From: Streptomyces collinus Tu 365
Lineage (GTDB): Bacteria > Actinomycetota > Actinomycetes > Streptomycetales > Streptomycetaceae
Reading direction: 5' to 3'
Assembly (NCBI RefSeq): GCF_000444875.1
Contig: NC_021985.1
Span: 3,233,535-3,297,534, forward strand
Length of the DNA: 64,000 nt
How positions within the stretch are numbered: the first letter of the stretch is position 1; each line of letters starts with the position of its first letter. Position numbers and translations under genes: made by a program. Positions 53,398 through 62,433 of the stretch are shown here, one piece after another. A model generated the notes under the pieces. The model saw nothing but the letters and a program-made list of their open reading frames with translations, was not told where the DNA came from and searched no databases.

Positions 53398-54975
53398 GTG
53401 GGGGCGGCTGAGGAGATCGCCGAGTTCGCGGCGTTGCTGCGCGAGCTGAAGCAGCGATCCGGGCTGAGTTACGAGGCGTTGGCGAAGCGGTCGCACATGA
53501 GCACCTCGACGCTGCACCGGTACTGCAAGGGGGAAGGGGTTCCGGCCGACCTCGCGGCCGTCTCCCGGTTCGGCCGCGTGTGCAGGGCGACCCCCGAAGA
53601 GATGGTCCAACTGCACCGGCGCTGGGTCCTGGCGGACGCGGCACGGGAACGCGCCCGCCGGGCCGCCGCGGACGCGAAGCAGGACTCCGCCGGCCGGGCC
53701 ACGGAGGCCCCGGCCACAGCGTCCCCGTCCGGCTCCGGCCCGGAGCCACGCTCCGCGCAGGCTCCCCCGCACACGGACCGGCCTCGGCAGGAGGCCGCGT
53801 CGGACGCCCCGCTCGCGCCACCGGCCGGTCCGGCGACCACACCCGCCGCCACCGTGAGCGGGCCCACCGATCCCCCCACCGCCATGAGCGGGCCCACCGA
53901 ACCCTCCGTCGCCGGCGGGCCGACCTGTCCCTCATCCGCTGCCGCCGGTGAGCGGGCCGCTTCCCCCGCCCCCACGATCGGGCACACCGGTCCTTCCGGC
54001 TCCGCCGTCGAACCGGTGGCGGACACCGTCGTCCTCGCTCGCCGCACGCCGGCGCTCATCCGGTCCGCCCGCAGGCGGTGGGCCCTCTTCGCGGCGGGCA
54101 CCGTCGTAGTCGTCGCCGTGTGCACCGCGCTCGCACTCGACCTGAAGGGCGGCGGGACGGACCTGGCGGAGAACGACCGGCCGGCCGGCACCGTGACCGC
54201 TTCGGGGCTGCCGGAACCCGCCGCCTCCACGCCCCGTCCCTCGGCGTCCCCGTCCCCGTCCGCCCGCCCGAGCCGCTCCCCGGCCTCGGCCTCGGCCTCG
54301 GCCTCCGCCGCGCCCGGCGCCGGGCCCTCTGCGCGCCGGACCGGCGCGGGCGACGGCGCTCAGGACGGTGCGGCCGTCCCGCTCACGGTGAGCACCCGGA
54401 CCTACGCCTGGGACGACCCGCAGTGCGAGGGAAAGTACCTGATCGACCGGCCCCCGGCCCGGGTCTCACCGCCGGTGATGGGCCAGGACGTGCCGGGCTG
54501 GGTGAAGGCGCAGGGTGCCGTCGCCGCCGACGCGCAGCGGGTGGCGCTGACCGTCCAGGGCACCGGGGACGACACCGTGGTCATCGAGTCCCTGCACGTC
54601 CGCGTGGTCGACTCGAGCCCGCCCCCGGCCTGGAACGCCTACCTGGGGTCGTCGGGCTGCGGCGGGGGCGTCGAGACGAGGTCGTTCGACACCGATCTCG
54701 ACGCCGGTCATCCCGTCATCGTGCCCAAGGCCGGCCAGCGCGATGTCCCCTACAAGGTCAGCCAGTCCGACCCCGAGGTGCTGTACGTCACCGCCCACGC
54801 CCGGACCCACGACGTGCGCTGGTACGTGGAACTGCAGTGGTCCAGCGGCGGCCGTCAGGGAACCATCCGGATCGACGACCATGGCAGGCCGTTCCGCACC
54901 AGCGGCAGTCCGGGCCGTCCGGTCTACGAGTACCTGCTCGGCGGCACCGAGTGGTACCGGGTGGAGGGCAACTGA
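53398..54975 (+). CDS. membrane-anchored XRE-type HTH protein with extracellular domain
   Basis: This 525-residue protein starts with an XRE helix-turn-helix (SGLSYEALAKRSHMSTSTLH, residues about 21-40), followed by a 120-residue Pro/Ala/Thr-rich linker with repeated SGPT phrases, one membrane helix (WALFAAGTVVVVAVCTALAL, about 230-249), a second Ser/Pro-rich linker and an outer beta-rich domain of about 180 residues with two cysteines (DDPQCEGKY, SSGCGGG). It would bind DNA while embedded in the membrane, sensing outside conditions. A close family in Streptomyces is helix-turn-helix domain-containing transmembrane proteins of unknown target. GTG 53398 follows GGGGAA. Confidence 0.82.
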   Translation: MGAAEEIAEFAALLRELKQRSGLSYEALAKRSHMSTSTLHRYCKGEGVPADLAAVSRFGRVCRATPEEMVQLHRRWVLADAARERARRAAADAKQDSAGRATEAPATASPSGSGPEPRSAQAPPHTDRPRQEAASDAPLAPPAGPATTPAATVSGPTDPPTAMSGPTEPSVAGGPTCPSSAAAGERAASPAPTIGHTGPSGSAVEPVADTVVLARRTPALIRSARRRWALFAAGTVVVVAVCTALALDLKGGGTDLAENDRPAGTVTASGLPEPAASTPRPSASPSPSARPSRSPASASASASAAPGAGPSARRTGAGDGAQDGAAVPLTVSTRTYAWDDPQCEGKYLIDRPPARVSPPVMGQDVPGWVKAQGAVAADAQRVALTVQGTGDDTVVIESLHVRVVDSSPPPAWNAYLGSSGCGGGVETRSFDTDLDAGHPVIVPKAGQRDVPYKVSQSDPEVLYVTAHARTHDVRWYVELQWSSGGRQGTIRIDDHGRPFRTSGSPGRPVYEYLLGGTEWYRVEGN

Positions 54976-55071
54976 TCCCCGGGGCCCCGGCACCGCCGAC
55001 CGGGGCGACGGCGTCGGCACAGACGCCGGGCGCGGGGTCGGGGTCGTGTGGTGCAGTGCCGTGCAGTGCCG

Positions 55072-56484
55072 TCAGTCGGCCTGCTCGATCTCCTTGCGGC
55101 GGAGGAACACCAGGACCGCCCCTCCGATGACGACCAGGCCGATGGCCACGCCGGCGATCATCGGGGTGACCGCCGAGCCGCCCGTCGCGGCGAGGTCCGT
55201 GCCGGGCGGAGTGGTGCCGCCGCCCACCGTCGCGGGGGACGGCTCGCTCAGGGTCTGGGTGCTCTCGGTGGTGATCGCGCCCTGGGTCCTGCAGTCCAGG
55301 ACTCCGGTGAACCGCCGGCTGAAGCCGTTCGGGCCGGTGACCGTGAAGTCGTACGGCTGGTCTTCCTGGAGTGGGACCGTCACCGTGCGGGACGTGCCGA
55401 CGGGGATGGTGTGCTCCGCGCCCATGAGCTGGAAGGTGAAGGGCTGGTCGCCCTTGTTGGCCGCGGTGACGTCCACGCCGCCCTTGGCGCAGTTCTTCCG
55501 GGCCGACACCGCCGGTACGGCACCCTTGGCCGCCCAGGTCGCGGTCGCCGTCGCGGAGACCGTGGACTCGCTGGAGCCGGCCAGTATCTGCGTCTGGCTG
55601 CGACTCTCGGAGGCGAAGGCGCGGCCCACCGGCACGGTGGTGGAGCCCTGCACCGTCAGCTCCACCGAACCGTCCGCCGCGTCCTCGGGTACGTCGAAGA
55701 ACAGTTGGCTGCCGTCCTTCGCCGAGGTGATCACCTTGCCGGTCTTGTCGATGATGCGGACTCCGCCGGCGGCCGCGTCGACCGGCGGACTCACCGTCAC
55801 GCTGCCCGCGTTGGTGTGCACGGTCACCGGGCCGAGGAGATCTCCGGGGCGGCCGGAGACCGCGGGCGGGTCCAGGGTCAGCGAAGCCTGCGGCTCCCCG
55901 ATGCCGCGGGCGTTCTTCTCCAGGTAGTCGGCGAGCTTCTCGGCCCGGGGGTCCACCGCGTCGACCTTGGCGCCGTCCGAGTAGCGCCAGATGGCCACCT
56001 GGGTGCCGGCCGCCGCGTCCTGCTCGGTCAGCGAGCCGGCGCCTGCCTGCCGGGCGAGCGCGGCGAGGTCGTTGACCTGGGGGTAGGAGTTCTGCAGGAT
56101 CCAGCGGATCTTGCCGGCGTTCCTGTTGGTGCCGAGCGAGGTGCCGCTCCAGGACGTCTCCTGGTAGGGGGCGTCACGCTGGGTCGGGTTGTGTATGTCG
56201 ACGCAGTACGTCTGCAGCATGCCGCCGCCGTCCACGGACATCTGGAACAGCCCGGCGGCCACCCGCTGGTCGCCGCCGTCGCCGTGGATCACTGCCTCGC
56301 CGTAGGTCTTCAGACCGTCGATCGTGGCCGTCGCGCCGCCCTCGGGCTGTGGCGTCCCGTCGGCCACGGCCGTACCGGCGCCGGACAGCACCCCGGCGGC
56401 CACCAGACCGGACACGAGCGTCACGGCGCCGAAGCGGGCCGCCGTCCGGGCGGACCGAGGAAACCCAGAGAACGCAGCAAGCAC
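55072..56484 (-). CDS. thioester-forming, sortase-anchored surface protein
   Basis: This 470-residue protein has a signal peptide, an N-terminal thioester domain (LQTYCVDIHNPTQ with the reactive Cys, and AGTQVAIWRYSDG with the TQxA Gln), Ig-like middle domains, and a C-terminal sorting signal DLAATGGS followed by a membrane helix (AGVAIGLVVIGGAVLVFL) and RRKE. Thioester domains form Cys-Gln bonds and attach covalently to partner surfaces. LAxTG is the motif used by class E sortases of actinobacteria. GTG 56482-56484 is chosen because AAGGGG precedes it. A tandem GTGCAGTGCC duplication lies just past the stop (55051-55070). Confidence 0.88.
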   Translation of the reverse strand: MLAAFSGFPRSARTAARFGAVTLVSGLVAAGVLSGAGTAVADGTPQPEGGATATIDGLKTYGEAVIHGDGGDQRVAAGLFQMSVDGGGMLQTYCVDIHNPTQRDAPYQETSWSGTSLGTNRNAGKIRWILQNSYPQVNDLAALARQAGAGSLTEQDAAAGTQVAIWRYSDGAKVDAVDPRAEKLADYLEKNARGIGEPQASLTLDPPAVSGRPGDLLGPVTVHTNAGSVTVSPPVDAAAGGVRIIDKTGKVITSAKDGSQLFFDVPEDAADGSVELTVQGSTTVPVGRAFASESRSQTQILAGSSESTVSATATATWAAKGAVPAVSARKNCAKGGVDVTAANKGDQPFTFQLMGAEHTIPVGTSRTVTVPLQEDQPYDFTVTGPNGFSRRFTGVLDCRTQGAITTESTQTLSEPSPATVGGGTTPPGTDLAATGGSAVTPMIAGVAIGLVVIGGAVLVFLRRKEIEQAD

Positions 56485-56788
56485 AGAATTCCCCTTCGAG
56501 CAGGACCCGTTGGACGTGGGGGAAGGTCCCACCAGCAGAATCGGCAGCCCCAAGGGGCACGCCCGGCATCCTATGAATCACACCGGGCCGAGTCGGCCGG
56601 TCGGATCGTCCGATGGCCGTTCCGATCCGCAATCGTTATCGCCGGTACGGGATGTGAGCTGGGCTTATCGACAAATCCACCGATTCTGTCGAGGTGTTCG
56701 CGGGACACGTTCGGCCGTCCCAGGCCGGAAGAGCCCGCCTCGGTGGGGCCGACAGCTCGTCACGGACCGGCCTCCGACCCATCTCACG
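56485..56788. promoter_or_regulatory. intergenic region with two inverted repeats
   Basis: About 300 bases separate the ssb stop from the surface-protein start. TCGACA (56668-56673) and TGTCGA (56687-56692) form an inverted repeat with 13 bases between, in a locally AT-richer stretch. TCGGATCGTCCGA (56601-56613) is a second small palindrome. They could be operator and terminator elements for the surface-protein gene or for ssb. Confidence 0.4.
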
Positions 56789-57271
56789 TCATGTCACCAT
56801 CGCTGGCTCCGGGCTCTGTTGGAGCGCCTCGCCGTCCGAGGCGTCGGCTACCGGTGTCTCCCAGTCCGGCTCCGGACGGGCCACCGCGGGCGCCGCCGCC
56901 GACGCCGTCTCCGGCCTGGCGGCGCGCCGGAACACCGTGGTGCCCCGCGCCAGGTCGTGCCCGATGGCCACCGCGTCGATGTCGGCCGACACCCAGGTCT
57001 GGCCCTCGCGCTGCTCCGAGCGCACCTTCAGCCTGCCCTGGACCACGACCGGCTGCCCGACCTCCACCGAGCCCATCACGTTGGAGGCGAGCTGGCGGTT
57101 GGCCCACACCGTGAAGAAGTTGGTGTGCCCGTCCGTCCAGGCGCTCTTCTCCCGGTCCCAGTAGCGCGAGGTCACCGCCATCCGGAACCTCGTCGACGGT
57201 CCGGCCGCCAGTTCCCGGTACACCGGCGGCGTCGCCACGTTGCCCACCACGCACACCATGGTCTCGTTCAT
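56789..57271 (-). CDS. ssbB: single-stranded DNA-binding protein, SsbB-like
   Basis: This 160-residue protein has one OB fold (MVCVVGNVATPPVYREL, FRMAVTSRYWDREKSAWTD, NFFTVWANRQLASNVM, VVVQGRLKVRSEQREGQTWV). The tail lacks the acidic DDEPPF tip of replicative SsbA and ends PEPAMVT. Streptomyces has a second SSB, SsbB, that is shorter, lacks that tip and is linked to chromosome segregation in spores, so this is probably it. GGAGGGG lies 7 bases before the ATG. It is downstream of a GTPase pair on the same strand but separated by 240 bases. Confidence 0.9.
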   Translation of the reverse strand: MNETMVCVVGNVATPPVYRELAAGPSTRFRMAVTSRYWDREKSAWTDGHTNFFTVWANRQLASNVMGSVEVGQPVVVQGRLKVRSEQREGQTWVSADIDAVAIGHDLARGTTVFRRAARPETASAAAPAVARPEPDWETPVADASDGEALQQSPEPAMVT

Positions 57272-57512
57272 CGTGATCCCCTCCCTCGTCCGGCCTCTTC
57301 GGCCGGTGGACACACGTACGGGCCCGTCCCGTACGGCGGCGTCCGCCCTGCGGCGTGATCGCCGTGGCATCAGACTGCCTCCGTCGGGCCGGGCCCGCTG
57401 AGCGCTGTGGACCGGTCCTTGATCTGTGGAAAACTCCGTCACCCGGGCGGGTGAGCCACGTCCTGGGAGCGCCTCCCAGCCCTTTGTGGCGCAGCCTTGC
57501 CGGGAAGCCGGT

Positions 57513-60092
57513 TCAGCCCACCCCGGCCCCGCTCCCCACCACCCGGCCGTACTGTTCGCGCACCTCGCGGTACCGCAGCAGCTCCGCCGCCAGCGGGTCG
57601 AGCACCCGGGCCCGGCCGCAGCTCCCGGCGGCTTCCCGCAGCCGCCGTTCCGCGTCCTGGCCGTACCGGCGCGCCGGTCCTCTGGCCGCCATCCGGCAGC
57701 CCCATTCCACGAGCGGCCCGCCGATGATGCCGCACACCATCAGCAGCACCGGCACCCCCAGGTTGGGGGCCATGACCCCGGCGATCTGGCCCGCCAGCCA
57801 CGCGCCGCCCACGATCTGCAGCAGGGTCATGGCCGCCTGGACCAGCACGGCCACCGGCCACCACCCCGGGCGCGGCGGCCGCCCCGGCGGCAGTCCGGCC
57901 CGCGCCGCCAGCTCGTCCAGCGCCTCGGAGAGCCCCTGGGAGCCGCGCACGGCCGCTTCCCGCACCGCCTGCGCCCACGGCGCCGGCAGCCCCGCCGAGG
58001 CCCGGTCGGAGACCGTGCGGACGGCCTGCTCGACGCGCTGGCGGGCCGTGGCCTCCTCGTCGGCCTGGGTGCGCACCGGGAGGCGGCCCGTGGTGGAGTC
58101 GCCGCGGCCCTGGTACCAGCGCCACAGCCGCAGCCACGGGGTTCCGCAGGCCCGGTTCGCGTTGCGCAGCCAGGCGCGCTCGGCGGCCTCGCCGGCCGCG
58201 GTGGCGCCGACGGCGTCCGCGAGCCGGGCGGCGAACTCCTCGCGCGCCTCCTCGCTGAGGCCGACACGCCGCCCCGTGGCGTAGACGGGCCGCAACTGGT
58301 CCGCGGCGCAGTCCACGTCGGCCGCCACCCGGCGGGCCGCCGCGCCGCGCTCCGTCACGAACTCGCCGAGGGCGTCACGCAGATCGCCGACCCCGTCGCC
58401 GGTGAGCGCGGACAGCGCGAGCACGGTCGCGCCCGGTTCACCGAACTCGCCGAGCGCCACGCCGTCCTCGTCGAGCAGCCGGCGCAGGTCGTCCAGGACC
58501 TGGTCGGCGGCGTCCCCGGGCAGCCGGTCGATCTGGTTCAGGACGACGAACATGACCTCGGCGTGCCCGGCCATGGGCCGCAGGTAGCGCTCGTGGAGCA
58601 TGGCGTCGGCGTACTTCTCGGGGTCCACCACCCAGATGACCGCGTCCACCAGCCGCAGGATCCGGTCGACCTGCGCCCGGTGTTCCACGGCCGCGGAGTC
58701 GTGGTCGGGCAGGTCGACCAGGACCAGTCCCCGCAACTGCCCCTCGCCCTCGGCGCTGTGCAGCGGGCGGCGGCGCAACCGCCCCGGGATGCCCAGGCGG
58801 TCGATGAGCCCAGCGGCACCGTCGCTCCAGCTGCACGCGATGGGCGACGCCGTGGTCGGGCGCCGTACGCCGGTCTCGGAGATCGCCACCCCGGCGAGGG
58901 CGTTGAACAGCTGCGACTTCCCGCTGCCGGTGGCACCCGCGATGGCGACGACGGTGTGCCGGCCGGACAGCTTGCGGCGGGCGGCCGCCTCGTCCAGCAC
59001 CCGGCCCGCCTCGGCGAGGGTGCGGCTGTCCAGGCGGGCCCGGGAGAGGCCGACGAGTTCCCGCAGGGCGTCGAGGCGCGAGCGCAGGGGGCCGTCGTAG
59101 GCCAGCGGTACGGGGTTGTGGCCGCCCGGGGCGCGGGCGGGGACGTCGAGCAGTGCGGCACGCTCGGCGGCGAGGGCGGCGGCGTTGCTCTCCGTCACGC
59201 GCCGCGCGATGAGGCCGTCGTCCCAGGCTTCGGAGTCGGAGTCGGGGTCGAGGTCGAGGTCGGCGTCCGGGTCGGAGCCGGAGGCCTCACGGGACGTGGA
59301 GCCCGCTGGCGTACCGGACGTGGAGACCGATGCCGTACGGGACGCGGGCCCCGCCGCCGTACCGGAACTGGGACCGGAGCCGGAACCTTGTGCCGAACCC
59401 GAGCCCGGACCCGAATTCGAGCCCGGACCCGAGCCCGAGCCGGAAGCCGGGCTGGGACCGGAGTCGCCGCGGGAGCCGGACCTCTCGCCGTACGCGGCAC
59501 CGTTCGTGGGGCGGTACGCGGCAGTGGACTTGGCACCGTCCCTGTCACCGCCGGTTTTGACGCCACTGGTGTTGGCAGCGCCGCTGGTGTTGGCGGCGCC
59601 ACTGGTGTTGCTGCCGCCGGTGTCGCCGGCCGTGGCGCCGTCCCCACGGCGCCTGGAGGCGGCACCCGTATCGCCGCCGCTGTCGTCGGCTCCGCCGGCT
59701 CCGTAGGTCTCCGCCTCCGGAGGCCGCACGCGCGCGTGCCGTTCCTGGTCGCCGTGGTTCGCCTCCGGGACCCGGGCCTGCCGTTCGCCGTCCCGGCGCT
59801 CCTCGGGTACGCGCGCGTGCCCGCCCTCGGCCGGCCGCGGGGCGCCTTCGCCGGCGTTCCCCTGGGACGGGGTGCCTGCGGTGCCCGGAGCGGCCGGGGC
59901 GTCCGTACCGGTCGCGGGAACCTGGTCCGGTGCCGGTCCCCGCCCCGCGGGTACGTCCCTGGTGCCGCGGCTGCCGGAATCCACTCCCCCGTGACCGTCT
60001 GCCTGCTCCGTGTGGTCCATGCGCTTCAAGTGATCCGAGCGATCGAGCTGATCCATGTGGTCCGTGTGGTCGTGGTCAGTGACGGCGGTCAC
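57513..60092 (-). CDS. dynamin-like / YfjP-type GTPase with C-terminal membrane hairpin
   Basis: This 859-residue protein has a 290-residue disordered N-terminus with repeats (TSGAANTSGAANTSG, SGSGPGSNSGPGSGS), a GTPase domain and two C-terminal membrane helices (AVLVQAAMTLLQIVGGAWLA and GVPVLLMVCGIIGGPLVEW). G1 is IAGATGSGKSQLFN; G3 is LVLVDLPDHDS, with DLPD in place of DxxG; G4 is LNQIDR. GTG 60092 follows AAGGAGAGG. It starts 3 bases after the stop of a second GTPase gene. Such paired GTPases with membrane helices are thought to remodel membranes or act in stress; the exact role is unknown. Confidence 0.85.
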   Translation of the reverse strand: MTAVTDHDHTDHMDQLDRSDHLKRMDHTEQADGHGGVDSGSRGTRDVPAGRGPAPDQVPATGTDAPAAPGTAGTPSQGNAGEGAPRPAEGGHARVPEERRDGERQARVPEANHGDQERHARVRPPEAETYGAGGADDSGGDTGAASRRRGDGATAGDTGGSNTSGAANTSGAANTSGVKTGGDRDGAKSTAAYRPTNGAAYGERSGSRGDSGPSPASGSGSGPGSNSGPGSGSAQGSGSGPSSGTAAGPASRTASVSTSGTPAGSTSREASGSDPDADLDLDPDSDSEAWDDGLIARRVTESNAAALAAERAALLDVPARAPGGHNPVPLAYDGPLRSRLDALRELVGLSRARLDSRTLAEAGRVLDEAAARRKLSGRHTVVAIAGATGSGKSQLFNALAGVAISETGVRRPTTASPIACSWSDGAAGLIDRLGIPGRLRRRPLHSAEGEGQLRGLVLVDLPDHDSAAVEHRAQVDRILRLVDAVIWVVDPEKYADAMLHERYLRPMAGHAEVMFVVLNQIDRLPGDAADQVLDDLRRLLDEDGVALGEFGEPGATVLALSALTGDGVGDLRDALGEFVTERGAAARRVAADVDCAADQLRPVYATGRRVGLSEEAREEFAARLADAVGATAAGEAAERAWLRNANRACGTPWLRLWRWYQGRGDSTTGRLPVRTQADEEATARQRVEQAVRTVSDRASAGLPAPWAQAVREAAVRGSQGLSEALDELAARAGLPPGRPPRPGWWPVAVLVQAAMTLLQIVGGAWLAGQIAGVMAPNLGVPVLLMVCGIIGGPLVEWGCRMAARGPARRYGQDAERRLREAAGSCGRARVLDPLAAELLRYREVREQYGRVVGSGAGVG
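59560..59640 (-). repeat. short tandem repeat in GTPase N-terminus
   Basis: Three near-copies of an 18-base unit (CTGGTGTTGGCAGCGCCG-like on the plus strand) encode NTSGAA, NTSGAA and NTSGV. They lie in the disordered N-terminal region of the GTPase. Confidence 0.6.
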
Positions 60093-60095
60093 CGG

Positions 60096-61703
60096 TCACC
60101 TCTCCTTCTGCAGTACGGACAGCGCGGCGATGAGGTCGACTTGGGGCCCGGCGTCGACACCCAGGGCGTCGAGGGGGGCGAGACGCCGCTCGCGTTCGGT
60201 GTGCATCACGCGGTCGACGTAATCGGTCAGCAGGCGTCCGGAGCGGTCGCGCAGCCGGAGCGCGCCGTGGGCGCCGAGCCGCTCGGCGAGGCCCTCGCCG
60301 GCATTGCGCGCCCGGCGGCCGCCCAGCAGGGCGGTGGCGACGAGGGCGGCGATGGCCTCGGAGTCGGGCGCGGTGCTGCGCTCGAGGTGCCGCACCTCCT
60401 CCTCGGCGTACTCCTCCAGCTCGCGCCGCCAGCGCCGTACGGCGAGCCCGATGCGGTGCTCGGCGCTCTCCACGGAGGGGTCGCGGCCGGTGAGTCCGGG
60501 GGCTTCGCCCGCGGGTTCGCGCCGCCAGGTGTCGTCGACACGCTCGTCGGCGGCGGTGACGGCGCACAACAGCAGGGCGGCGAGGCTTTCGACCAGGGCG
60601 TCGAGCAGTTCGCCCGCCGTGCAGTCGAGGGGGAACGCACGCCAGCGTTTGAGCGCGTCCCCGGCGAGCACCGCCCCGGACTGCAGGCGGCCGCGCACGC
60701 GCGCGTGCTCGGTGTCGTAGGCGCCGTCGACGGCGGCGGTGAGCCGGAGGGCGGCCGCGTACTGGGCTGCCGCGGCACTGGCCAGCTCCGGAACGCGCGC
60801 CTTCAGCGAGTCGAGCAGGCCGTAGGCGGTGCGGGCCATGACGGTGCGGTGGGCCCCGGCGTCCTGGGCGTGGTGCACGAGCCAGGTCCGCAGGGCGGCC
60901 ACGGCGCTGGCCGGCAGCAGCCCGGCGCCCCAGGCCGACTCGGGCAGCTCGGGCACGGTGAAGCGGGGCACCTCGCCGAGTCCGGCCTTGCTGAGCAGGG
61001 CGCCGTACTGGCGGGAGACCTCCGAGACGATCTGGTGGGGCACCCGGTCCAGGACGGTCACCAGGGCGGCGTCGTACTCCTTGGCGGTGCGCAGCAGGTG
61101 CCAGGGGACGGCGTCCGCGTAGCGTGCGGCGGTGGTGACCATGACCCAGATGTCGGCGGCACAGATCAGCTGGGCGGCCAGGGCACGGTTGTCGGCGAGC
61201 AGGGAGTCGATGTCGGGGGCGTCCAGCAGGGCGAGGCCGCGCGGGAGGGTCTCGGCGGTCTCGATGCGCAGCACGCGCGGCGGGCCGTCGCCGGAGGGCA
61301 GCAGATCGTCGCCCGTGTCCCTGTCGGGCACCCACACACGGGTGAGCGCGGGGAGCACGCGGGTGCCGCTGAACCAGTGATGGTCCTCCGGATGGCAGAC
61401 GAGGACGGGTGTGCGGGTCGTCGGCCGCAACACCCCCGCCTCGCTCACCCGCCGGCCCACCAGCGAGTTCACCAGGGTGGACTTGCCCGCTCCGGTGGAC
61501 CCGCCGACGACCGCCAGCAGAGGCGCCTCGGGCTCCCGTAGCCGGGGCAGCAGATAGTCGTCTAGCTGCGCCAGGAGTTCGTCACGGTTCGCACGCGCGC
61601 GGGGGGCTCCGGCCAGGGGCAGCGGAAAGCGTGCGGCCGCGACACGGTCGCGCAACGCGGAGAGTGTGTCGAGCAGCTGAGGCCGTACGTCCAAGGTCAC
61701 CAC
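60096..61703 (-). CDS. dynamin-family GTPase, partner of the downstream GTPase
   Basis: This 535-residue protein has G1 [17 protein letters not shown] and, in place of Dxx[11 protein letters not shown], close to the variation in its partner. The rest is helical with a weak hydrophobic stretch ([17 protein letters not shown]). No strong membrane hairpin is seen, so it may depend on its partner for membrane contact. GTG 61703 is chosen because it yields the likely native start [14 protein letters not shown] 61742 is in frame and would add 13 residues with no better ribosome-binding site. The two genes almost touch, so the products probably work as a heteromer. Confidence 0.82.
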   Translation of the reverse strand: MVTLDVRPQLLDTLSALRDRVAAARFPLPLAGAPRARANRDELLAQLDDYLLPRLREPEAPLLAVVGGSTGAGKSTLVNSLVGRRVSEAGVLRPTTRTPVLVCHPEDHHWFSGTRVLPALTRVWVPDRDTGDDLLPSGDGPPRVLRIETAETLPRGLALLDAPDIDSLLADNRALAAQLICAADIWVMVTTAARYADAVPWHLLRTAKEYDAALVTVLDRVPHQIVSEVSRQYGALLSKAGLGEVPRFTVPELPESAWGAGLLPASAVAALRTWLVHHAQDAGAHRTVMARTAYGLLDSLKARVPELASAAAAQYAAALRLTAAVDGAYDTEHARVRGRLQSGAVLAGDALKRWRAFPLDCTAGELLDALVESLAALLLCAVTAADERVDDTWRREPAGEAPGLTGRDPSVESAEHRIGLAVRRWRRELEEYAEEEVRHLERSTAPDSEAIAALVATALLGGRRARNAGEGLAERLGAHGALRLRDRSGRLLTDYVDRVMHTERERRLAPLDALGVDAGPQVDLIAALSVLQKER

Positions 61704-61974
61704 ATGTGAAGAATGCCCAAGTTTATGGGATTTCTGAAGCATATGGACATCTCAGCGTGCCGATGGAACACATCGGATGTAAGGGATGACTGGGACGGAG
61801 GCACAGTCCAGGCATAACGAGTGCACAACACCCGGTGCGTCGGAGGCCAAAAGCGGTGCACGATTCGTACCTGCCTGCGATTATCAGGACCGCTTCACCG
61901 AACCTCCACATCGAGCCACGGAGGCGAAGCAACCGGGTCAAGGAACGGGGAGCTTTATCCTTGTCCCGCACCAG

Positions 61975-62050
61975 GCCCCCGTAGCTCAGTGGATAGAGCA
62001 GGCGCCTTCTAAGCGCTTGGCCGCAGGTTCGAGTCCTGCCGGGGGCGCCA
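61975..62050 (+). tRNA. tRNA-Arg (anticodon TCT)
   Basis: The cloverleaf is complete. The acceptor stem is GCCCCCG (61975-61981) with CGGGGGC (62040-62046), discriminator G and encoded CCA (62048-62050). The D stem is GCTC/GAGC, the anticodon loop is CTTCTAA with TCT at 62008-62010, and the T arm is GCAGG-TTCGAGT-CCTGC. It reads AGA codons, rare in this genome. A TATCCT hexamer lies 14 bases upstream. Confidence 0.97.
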
Positions 62051-62056
62051 CCCCTC

Positions 62057-62081
62057 GCCCTCCCGTTCGGGAGGGCTTTTT
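62057..62081 (+). terminator. intrinsic terminator of the tRNA-Arg gene
   Basis: GCCCTCCC (62057-62064) pairs with GGGAGGGC (62069-62076) around GTTC and is followed by TTTTT (62077-62081). This is the only U-tract terminator noticed in the window. Confidence 0.92.
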
Positions 62082-62223
62082 GCTGGTCAGGGCGGGTGCC
62101 GCCGCACGCAGAAGAACGCCGGACCGCCCCCGGTGATCGCGGGGAGGGTCCGGCGCTGTCCGGCTGTCACCGGGTTCCTGCGGGTGGCTGCGGTGAATAC
62201 GCGGAGAAGTGCTCAGGCGGCCG

Positions 62224-62313
62224 TCAGCCGGCCTCAGGCACCTCGGGAAGGTCCCCACGCGCCAGAATCCGCTGCTTCACGTCCTGGAGGTGCCCAGCGG
62301 CGCACCGAGCGTA
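62224..62313 (-). pseudogene. C-terminal remnant of a tyrosine-family integrase
   Basis: Minus-strand translation ending at a TGA (62224-62226) reads AGHSAPCRVSIYARCAAGHL and then QDVKQRILARGDLPEVPEAG. The AGHS...VxIYARC..G...QRI pattern matches the end of actinobacterial phage/plasmid integrases, in which the Tyr is the nucleophile. Upstream the similarity stops and an in-frame TAA occurs within about 50 bases, so only the last 45 or so residues survive. It lies 174 bases beyond a tRNA-Arg gene, a usual integration site. No second copy of the tRNA 3' end was seen in the window. Confidence 0.6.
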
Positions 62314-62433
62314 AATGGACACGCGGCACGGGGCGCTGTGGCCGGCCGGTCCGTCATCTGCGCCGACGGCAGCGGTCGCGTGCGGGCGCCGGGGTGACGT
62401 CGCGGATTACGGGTGAAACTCGCTTTTCGAGCG

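Noticed and set aside
57426..61541. A 1371-codon open frame on the plus strand opposite the two GTPases
   Set aside because: It is antisense to proteins with P-loops and membrane helices. Its translation is low complexity (Gly/Arg/Val) and has no domain.
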